10,591 bases of DNA. It comes from an uncultured Eubacterium sp. Its GTDB lineage: Bacteria; Bacillota; Clostridia; Lachnospirales; Lachnospiraceae. Position numbers and translations under genes: made by a program. The DNA is taken from the NCBI GenBank assembly GCA_900547255.1, contig URGC01000087.1:1-10591 (forward strand), read 5' to 3'. This document shows, piece by piece, positions 6,576 through 10,591 of the stretch; the first letter of the stretch is position 1, and every line of letters starts with the position of its first letter. The notes beneath the pieces are model-generated. The model made no database searches. It was not told where the DNA came from and was given only the letters and a program-made list of their open reading frames with translations.

Positions 6576-7673
6576 ATGCAAAAAGGTATAAAATTTAGAA
6601 TCTACCCAAACAGAGAACAGCAAAATATCATCAATCAAACGTTAGGTTGTTGCAGACTAATCTACAACAAAGGTCTTGCTATGCGTAATGAAGCCTACCA
6701 GAATGGTAATAAAATCGGCTACTCACAGACTTCCGCAATGCTGACAGAGTTAAAGAAACAAGATGATTTTGTATTTCTTAAAGTGGTAGATTCTATTGCT
6801 TTACAGCAATCCTTACGTGACCTTGACAGAGAATTTGTAAATTTTTTTCAGAAACGTGCAAGGCATCCACAGTTCAAGAGCAAACATAATCAGCATCAAT
6901 CCTATAGAACAATAAACCAAGGAGATAATATCCGTATTGTTGGAAAGTATATCAAACTTCCGAAATTGGGATATGTCAAAGTGCGACAATCTATGGAAGT
7001 AGATAAAATCAACAATGTAACCATTGAGCATACACCTACAGGTAAATACTTTGCAGTTTTAAACGTGGACTTTGAACCACAGCCAATGCTTAATCAAGGT
7101 GGTAAGATTGGTATTGATGTAGGTATTAAAGAATTCTATTCCGACAGCAACGGAAATGAGATACCTAATCCTAAATACCTTGAAAAATCAATGCGTAAGC
7201 TCATGCGTGAACAGCATAAACTGTCACGTAAAGAAAAAGGTTCAAGTAATCGAAATAAACAGCGTATAAAAGTCGCTTTAGTCCATGAAAAGATTACTAA
7301 TCAGAGAAATGATTTTTTACAGAATGAATCCACGAAGCTGATTCGTGAAAACCAAACCATCTGCATAGAGGATTTGAAAGTAAAAAATATGATGCGTAAT
7401 CATAAGCTGGCGCAGCACATAGGTTCTGTGTCATGGTCAAAGTTCTTTGATATGTTGTTGTATAAATCTGCATGGTATGGGAATGACATTGTAAAAGTTC
7501 CTACAATGTATCCGAGCAGCCAGACGTGTTCCTGCTGTGGATACAAAAATCCACTGGTAAAAAGTCTGTCTGTCCGCAGATGGGAGTGTCCAAAATGCCA
7601 TACAAAGCATGATAGGGATACCAACGCAAGTATCAACATATTGAATAAAGGATTGCAAATGCAGTCAGCATAG
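6576..7673 (+). CDS. tnpB: TnpB RNA-guided nuclease (IS605 OrfB family)
   Basis: A 365-residue protein with the full TnpB plan. An N-terminal OrfB helix-turn-helix/wedge region (KFRIYPNREQQ...LGCCRLIYN) is followed by a RuvC-like nuclease with Asp181 in GIDVGIKEF, Glu265 in ICIEDLKVKNM and Asp346/Asp348 in HDRDTNASINI. A zinc finger uses C318/C321 and C338/C341 (TCSCCGY...WECPKCH). All catalytic residues are present and there are no stops, so the nuclease looks intact. TnpB proteins cut DNA next to a TAM, guided by an RNA from the element's right end, and favour retention of the element after excision. They are also ancestors of Cas12. The Shine-Dalgarno is modest: AGGA lies very near the ATG (6570-6573), with AAAGGA further up at 6558-6563. 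Confidence 0.95.
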   Translation: MQKGIKFRIYPNREQQNIINQTLGCCRLIYNKGLAMRNEAYQNGNKIGYSQTSAMLTELKKQDDFVFLKVVDSIALQQSLRDLDREFVNFFQKRARHPQFKSKHNQHQSYRTINQGDNIRIVGKYIKLPKLGYVKVRQSMEVDKINNVTIEHTPTGKYFAVLNVDFEPQPMLNQGGKIGIDVGIKEFYSDSNGNEIPNPKYLEKSMRKLMREQHKLSRKEKGSSNRNKQRIKVALVHEKITNQRNDFLQNESTKLIRENQTICIEDLKVKNMMRNHKLAQHIGSVSWSKFFDMLLYKSAWYGNDIVKVPTMYPSSQTCSCCGYKNPLVKSLSVRRWECPKCHTKHDRDTNASINILNKGLQMQSA

Positions 7674-7854
7674 TAAACATAAAACAACAGAACATATGAA
7701 ACTGCACCGTAGGGCATACGGGAACAGTATAATCTAGCTTGTGGACACTGTGTAAGACATTGAGATACCGAATGGTATCAGCCAATGCAGTAGTGGTTGA
7801 AGCAAGAATCCCCCTGCTTTAGCTGTGGGGAGTGTCAAGTACAGGCAGCTTATC
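7674..7854 (+). ncRNA. predicted omega/reRNA of the TnpB element, with host-derived guide
   Basis: The 165 bases between the tnpB stop and the right end hold no gene but several perfect stems. These are CCGTA/TACGG (7707-7711/7717-7721), and GATACC/GGTATC around GAAT (7764-7779), enclosed by CATTG/CAATG (7758-7762/7783-7787). The right-end hairpin (7810-7830) follows. This is where TnpB guide RNAs are encoded in known elements; the RNA runs past the right end so that the next 16-20 nt are the guide. Here the guide would begin GTACAGGCAGCTTATC (7839-7854), host ATPase sequence. The 5' end is not known and may lie inside tnpB. Confidence 0.72.
7810..7830 (+). repeat. right-end subterminal hairpin of the TnpB element
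   Basis: CCCC-CT-GCTTTAGC-TGT-GGGG, followed by AGTGTCAA to the element end at 7838. It is a direct copy of the left-end hairpin with two changes. In TnpB elements this hairpin also forms the last part of the guide RNA scaffold. Confidence 0.82.
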
Positions 7855-8038
7855 TGTTAAGTGATGAGCAGGTGATTGAATGGGAATTTGGTGCATACAG
7901 GAATATAGAGGACAATTATCCTAAATATGTAGTATCAATGGATCATATCCAGCTTTCAATGGATGGAATTATTCATAAGAATTTAATTGATTTTTTGCTC
8001 AGAAGATGATGTTTAATCTATACCTCTCCTCAAATTTG

Positions 8039-8047
8039 TGCTAATAT
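8039..8047 (+). promoter_or_regulatory. extended -10 promoter of the alpha/beta hydrolase gene
   Basis: TG at 8039-8040, C, then TAATAT (8042-8047) gives an extended -10. It sits in an 18-bp imperfect palindrome, TTGTGC (8036-8041) to GTACAA (8048-8053), which shares TTGTGCTA and GTACAAGT with the promoter region of the HD-GYP gene at 1161-1187. No strong -35 is visible. Confidence 0.45.
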
Positions 8048-8134
8048 GTACAAGTTAACTAAATAGAATTCAAATTGGAGAGCATAGATGGAAATCAGCA
8101 TATAAAAGCAGTTGGGCTGATTGAAAGGGACATA

Positions 8135-9025
8135 ATGAGTAATTTTATAACAAAACAATTTTATAAGCAGCGCAGTGATTTTGAGGAGTCATGTGTTGAG
8201 AGAGACAAGAAATTCACATTTCCATCAGGAGTGGATTACACTAAAGATATTGCGTATGCAGATGACAACAATAAGGCACACCGCCTTGATATATACAGAC
8301 CACAGGACAGAGCCGGACAGGTGCTGCCAGTTGTAATCAATGTCCACGGCGGCGGACTTCTGCTTGGCAATAAGGAATTTAACAAGTATTTCTGCGCGTT
8401 GTTAAGCCTTAAAGGTTATCTTGTATACAGCATAGAATATCAGCTTATTCCAGACTGCACGATATATGACCAGTTCAAGGATGTATTCATGGCAGTGGAT
8501 TATATAAAGGGACGCATAATATCAGATAATGGCGATATGGCTCATGTATACATGGTTGGAGACAGCGGTGGAGCGTGCCTTATAACATATGTCAATGCAA
8601 TCCAGAATAATGATAATATAGCAAAGGCAGCAGGTGTCACACCATCAGACCTGCATATCAACGCACTTGCACTGATAAGTGGAATGTTCTACACATCAAG
8701 ATTTGATAAGATTGGAATGTTTCTCCCTACATTTTTATATGGTAAAAAGTATAAGAAATCGCCATTTGGCAAGTATGTCAATCCAGAGAACAAAGAGCTT
8801 GTAGATGCCCTTGCGCCAGTCTGGATGGTGACAAGCCATGACGATTATTTAAGAAAATATACAATAAATTTTGAAAAGGCACTGGCTGATGCCGGTAAGG
8901 AGCATGAGCTTGTAGATTTTGAAGCTAATAAGAGCCTTACACATGCATTCAGCGTATTTGAGCCATTTCTTCCAGAGAGCGGACAGGTTGTAGACCTGAT
9001 AGCAGAGTATCTCAGGAAGTACTAG
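8135..9025 (+). CDS. alpha/beta hydrolase (esterase/lipase, HSL-like)
   Basis: A 296-residue alpha/beta-hydrolase-fold enzyme, probably a cytosolic carboxylesterase. The oxyanion motif HGGG (71-74) and the nucleophile elbow GDSGG with Ser144 mark the hormone-sensitive-lipase/acetyl-hydrolase branch. Asp236 or Asp237 (TSHDDYLR) and His270 (SLTHAF) complete the triad. The open frame runs upstream to a TTG at 8075 with no ribosome binding site. ATG 8135 is preceded by GAAAGGGA (8123-8130) and starts the part that aligns with family length, so it is preferred. It lies after the broken ATPase gene with its own promoter and converges on the MocR gene; only 20 bp separate the two stop codons and I see no hairpin terminator there. 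The natural ester substrate is unknown. Confidence 0.88.
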   Translation: MSNFITKQFYKQRSDFEESCVERDKKFTFPSGVDYTKDIAYADDNNKAHRLDIYRPQDRAGQVLPVVINVHGGGLLLGNKEFNKYFCALLSLKGYLVYSIEYQLIPDCTIYDQFKDVFMAVDYIKGRIISDNGDMAHVYMVGDSGGACLITYVNAIQNNDNIAKAAGVTPSDLHINALALISGMFYTSRFDKIGMFLPTFLYGKKYKKSPFGKYVNPENKELVDALAPVWMVTSHDDYLRKYTINFEKALADAGKEHELVDFEANKSLTHAFSVFEPFLPESGQVVDLIAEYLRKY

Positions 9026-9045
9026 TACTTTAGGCTGCACATATA

Positions 9046-10431
9046 TTATAGTTTCAAGTCAATTCCGTTACTGTCAAGACCGGAATAATTGATGACCGCA
9101 ACATGCTTATCACTAAGGTAGGCATGTTTTTCATTTTTATCATAGTAGTCTGACAGGAATGATACGTCAATTCCCATGTCAGAGGCTTTCTGCTTTAACT
9201 GCTCATCCGACATATCAGTGTCTATGGTAAGCAGGAAATGTAATCCGGCATTTTCCTGGCTGATTGACACATAATCTGCCAGCCAGCTCTGGCGTATCTG
9301 GCTTATAAGCTGGTCGCGGATAGTCTTGTACTGGATTCTCATGCGGTTGATATGCCTTTCAAGACATCCGTCATTGATAAATGTGGCAAGTGTGTACTGC
9401 TCAAAATTAGATACAGTGCATGAGTAGAAGCCCAGCTTTTCCTTGAATCTTTCCAGTAAATGTGCGGGAAGAACCATATAACTGATTCTGATTGTAGATG
9501 CCAGTGTCTTAGAAAATGTGTTGAAATATATAACCTTTTCAGAGGCATCTATTGAAAACAGCGAAGGAATAGGCTTTCCCTGCAACCTGAATTCACTGTC
9601 GAAATCGTCCTCGATTATGTATCTGTCGTCTGACTCGTTAGCCCAGCCAAGAAGGCTGTATCTTCTGCCGACAGATGTAACTACACCAGTTGGAAAGTGG
9701 TGTGAAGGCGATATCTGTATAACATCTGTTTCTTTTAGTATATCCTGGTCAGGAAGAATACCTTCTCCGTCCATCTGTAATGATACAGTTTCAACATCAA
9801 GCGAGTGATATATATTCCTGATTTTGTTGGAACATGGATTCTCCAGTCCATAGATTTTATCTCGTCCGAGAAGCTGCACGATAAGTCCATACAGGTACTC
9901 AGTTCCGGCACCTATTATAATCTGGTCGGGTGACACATTAATTCCTCTGAAATCATAAAGATGCTTGGCGATAGCTTCACGGAGCGGCCACACGCCGCCA
10001 ACAGAAGGCTTTGACAGGAGCTTGTCCTCCTGCTCGCTTAATGTCTGGCGCATTATTTTAGACCATGTGGCGAATGGAAAGCTCTCAGTGGCAGTCCTGC
10101 TTGATATGAAATCAATGAATTCATCTGATGGAGCTTCTTCTGGCATCTCATATGAAACTGGCTGAAAAGGAGCCTTTTTTATCTGCTTTTCTATTGCTGA
10201 TACAAAAAATCCCTTTTTAGGCATGGAATATATGTACCCCTCCGCCATGAGTTGTCCATAGGCGTTCTCAACAGTAACGGTACTGATTCCGTGATTTTTT
10301 GCAAATGCCCTTTTAGAAGGGAGCTTCTCGTTGGCAGCCAGTTTGCCATCTACAATGTCATCACGTATACATTGATAGATATATTCGTAAAGGCTTAACC
10401 CTTTTGTGTCAGTAATAGAATATGTAAGCAT
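9046..10431 (-). CDS. MocR/PdxR-like transcriptional regulator (GntR wHTH + aminotransferase domain)
   Basis: A 461-residue regulator of usual MocR length. Residues 12-80 are a GntR-type winged helix (LYEYIYQCIRDDIVDGKLAANEKLPSKRAFAKNHGISTVTV), and after a linker come the class-I aminotransferase-like domain signatures. These are SPSHHFPTG (241-249), YIIEDDFDSEF (271-281), and FSKTLASTIRISY with the PLP-binding Lys308. Such proteins bind PLP or an amino-acid adduct and regulate vitamin B6 or amine/amino-acid genes, often divergent from the regulator. No pdx genes are within view; the likely target lies beyond the right edge, or is the regulator itself. The ribosome binding site AAGGAAGG sits 7 nt before the ATG. 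The family is certain and the regulon is not. Confidence 0.93.
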   Translation of the reverse strand: MLTYSITDTKGLSLYEYIYQCIRDDIVDGKLAANEKLPSKRAFAKNHGISTVTVENAYGQLMAEGYIYSMPKKGFFVSAIEKQIKKAPFQPVSYEMPEEAPSDEFIDFISSRTATESFPFATWSKIMRQTLSEQEDKLLSKPSVGGVWPLREAIAKHLYDFRGINVSPDQIIIGAGTEYLYGLIVQLLGRDKIYGLENPCSNKIRNIYHSLDVETVSLQMDGEGILPDQDILKETDVIQISPSHHFPTGVVTSVGRRYSLLGWANESDDRYIIEDDFDSEFRLQGKPIPSLFSIDASEKVIYFNTFSKTLASTIRISYMVLPAHLLERFKEKLGFYSCTVSNFEQYTLATFINDGCLERHINRMRIQYKTIRDQLISQIRQSWLADYVSISQENAGLHFLLTIDTDMSDEQLKQKASDMGIDVSFLSDYYDKNEKHAYLSDKHVAVINYSGLDSNGIDLKL

Positions 10432-10454
10432 ATAATCTTACCTTCCTTAATATA

Positions 10455-10483
10455 ATAGTAAAAGTATGTCTATATAATGGCAA
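10455..10483 (-). promoter_or_regulatory. promoter of the MocR-like gene
   Basis: On the minus strand TTGCCA (10483-10478), a 17-bp spacer and TACTAT (10460-10455) give a reasonable sigma-A promoter. The start would be about 15-20 nt before the ATG region, just ahead of AAGGAAGG. Confidence 0.55.
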
Positions 10484-10495
10484 ATGTATGCCTAT
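10464..10495. promoter_or_regulatory. direct-repeat operator candidate for the MocR-like regulator
   Basis: GTATGTCTAT (10464-10473) and GTATGCCTAT (10486-10495) differ at one base and are 22 bp apart, about two helical turns on the same face. One copy lies in the spacer of the MocR promoter and the other just upstream of its -35. PdxR-type MocR regulators commonly bind direct repeats in such positions, so autoregulation is likely. Confidence 0.5.
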
Positions 10496-10512
10496 GTGAT
10501 ATATATATCACA
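10495..10512. promoter_or_regulatory. 18-bp perfect palindrome in the MocR upstream region
   Basis: TGTGATATATATATCACA is a perfect palindrome that directly follows the direct repeats. It resembles a CRP/FNR-type half-site pair (TGTGA/TCACA), but the half-sites are 8 bp apart rather than 6. A second short palindrome, TGTACGGTACA (10515-10525), follows. Both are operator-like, and the regulator is unknown. The rest of the sequence to the window end (10526-10591) is AT-rich and shows no gene. Confidence 0.4.
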
Positions 10513-10591
10513 AATGTACGGTACAGGTCAAAAAATCTTTTAAAAATGTATTTTTATAGTCAAGTCCATTTTTGTGTGTAAATTCGTTTCA

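Larger units (their letters stand above)
6368..7838 (+). mobile_element. TnpB-only IS200/IS605-family element
   Basis: Boundaries come from the interrupted host protein: Tyr codon TAT at 6365-6367 and Val codon GTA at 7839-7841 rejoin in frame as KFYVQAAYLL. This leaves 1471 bp of inserted DNA with no target-site duplication, as expected for single-strand Y1 transposition. Both ends carry nearly identical hairpins in direct, not inverted, orientation (CCCC..GCTTTAGC...GGGG), 16 nt from the left end and 8 nt from the right end. The right end finishes GGGGAGTGTCAA. The base pairs before the left end are TTTAT, the likely target/TAM. There is no tnpA, so movement would need a Y1 transposase acting in trans. 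The only gene is tnpB. Ends could shift by a base or two. Confidence 0.87.
5931..8009 (+). pseudogene. AAA_14/DUF4143 ATPase gene, internally deleted and split by an IS element
   Basis: Three pieces of one gene are present. Piece 1 (from 5931) is the AAA_14 N-terminus: RPFYDSEMVKVITEIRRCGKST, then HILYINFE. The family normally has ITG-I-RR-x-GKS, so Glu25 replaces the first Gly of Walker A (GKS at 30-32 is kept). Walker B and the rest of the ATPase core are missing. Between about 6155 and 6180 the reading switches frame and continues as KTYVCDLGFFRL, then VETICYNELISRGYKVYIGK and GEVDFIAEKG, the DUF4143 C-terminal nuclease-like part. That stops at KFY (6367), where a TnpB element begins. After the element, in frame, the host resumes at 7839 with VQAAYLLSDEQVIEWEFGAY and ends at 8009. 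Intact relatives are about 400 residues long; this one cannot make a working ATPase. A good AGGAGGTG precedes the ATG, so the truncated 95-residue N-terminal peptide could still be translated. Confidence 0.88.

Noticed and set aside
6384..7830. A CRISPR array or Cas12 locus, suggested by the RuvC nuclease and repeated hairpins
   Set aside because: Only two hairpin copies exist, one at each element end, there are no spacers, and the protein has TnpB length and motifs.
8075..8134. N-terminal extension of the hydrolase from TTG 8075
   Set aside because: No ribosome binding site at the TTG, a weak start codon, and ATG 8135 has GAAAGGGA in place.
10495..10512. CRP site
   Set aside because: Half-sites TGTGA/TCACA are 8 rather than 6 bp apart, and the suspected host group is not known for classical CRP control; kept only as an unassigned palindrome.

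Overview
The window looks like a chromosomal segment of a low-GC Gram-positive gut anaerobe, most likely a Lachnospiraceae (Lachnospira/Roseburia-like). The reasons are the AT-rich codon use, strong AGGAGG-type ribosome binding sites, and the gene families present: several MATE transporters, a cytidylate-kinase-like protein, an HD-GYP protein, an AAA_14/DUF4143 ATPase and a MocR regulator. The genus is inference, because no rRNA or marker gene is present.

Layout. Bases 1-1019 hold the 3' end of a MATE efflux gene coupled to an aldo/keto reductase, closed by a strong terminator. Bases 1272-2483 encode a tandem-HD (HD-GYP) signalling hydrolase with its own extended -10 promoter. Bases 2484-2720 are an unusual leader. 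A consensus promoter fires straight into a terminator-like hairpin, and 92 bp further on a second -10 element precedes a larger hairpin with the same loop core (AGCGTAARTCCAG). The complete MATE gene follows, then a cytidylate-kinase-like gene. Immediately after that, in the same frame, is the decayed C-terminal end of another MATE gene (4690-4887). Bases 4901-5812 encode an unfamiliar U32-like protein with a cysteine cluster.

Bases 5931-8009 are one broken gene, an AAA_14/DUF4143 ATPase. It has lost its middle (with a frame change near 6160-6180) and was then split by a TnpB-only IS200/IS605-family element. The element ends can be placed by reading the host protein across the gap: the host reads KFY up to 6367 and VQAAY from 7839, in frame, with no target duplication. 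This gives an element of about 1471 bp (6368-7838) with hairpins in direct orientation at both ends, an apparently intact RuvC nuclease TnpB, and a 3' structured region expected to be the omega/reRNA. Its guide would be the host sequence after 7838.

Bases 8135-9025 encode an alpha/beta hydrolase, converging on a MocR-type (GntR wHTH plus aminotransferase fold) regulator on the minus strand (9046-10431). The MocR promoter carries two 10-bp near-identical direct repeats 22 bp apart and an 18-bp perfect palindrome. These probably control both the regulator and a gene beyond the right edge.

The most interesting items are the tandem promoter-hairpin leader before the MATE/kinase pair and the TnpB element with its readable empty site and guide. 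No complete new defence or biosynthetic system is evident.
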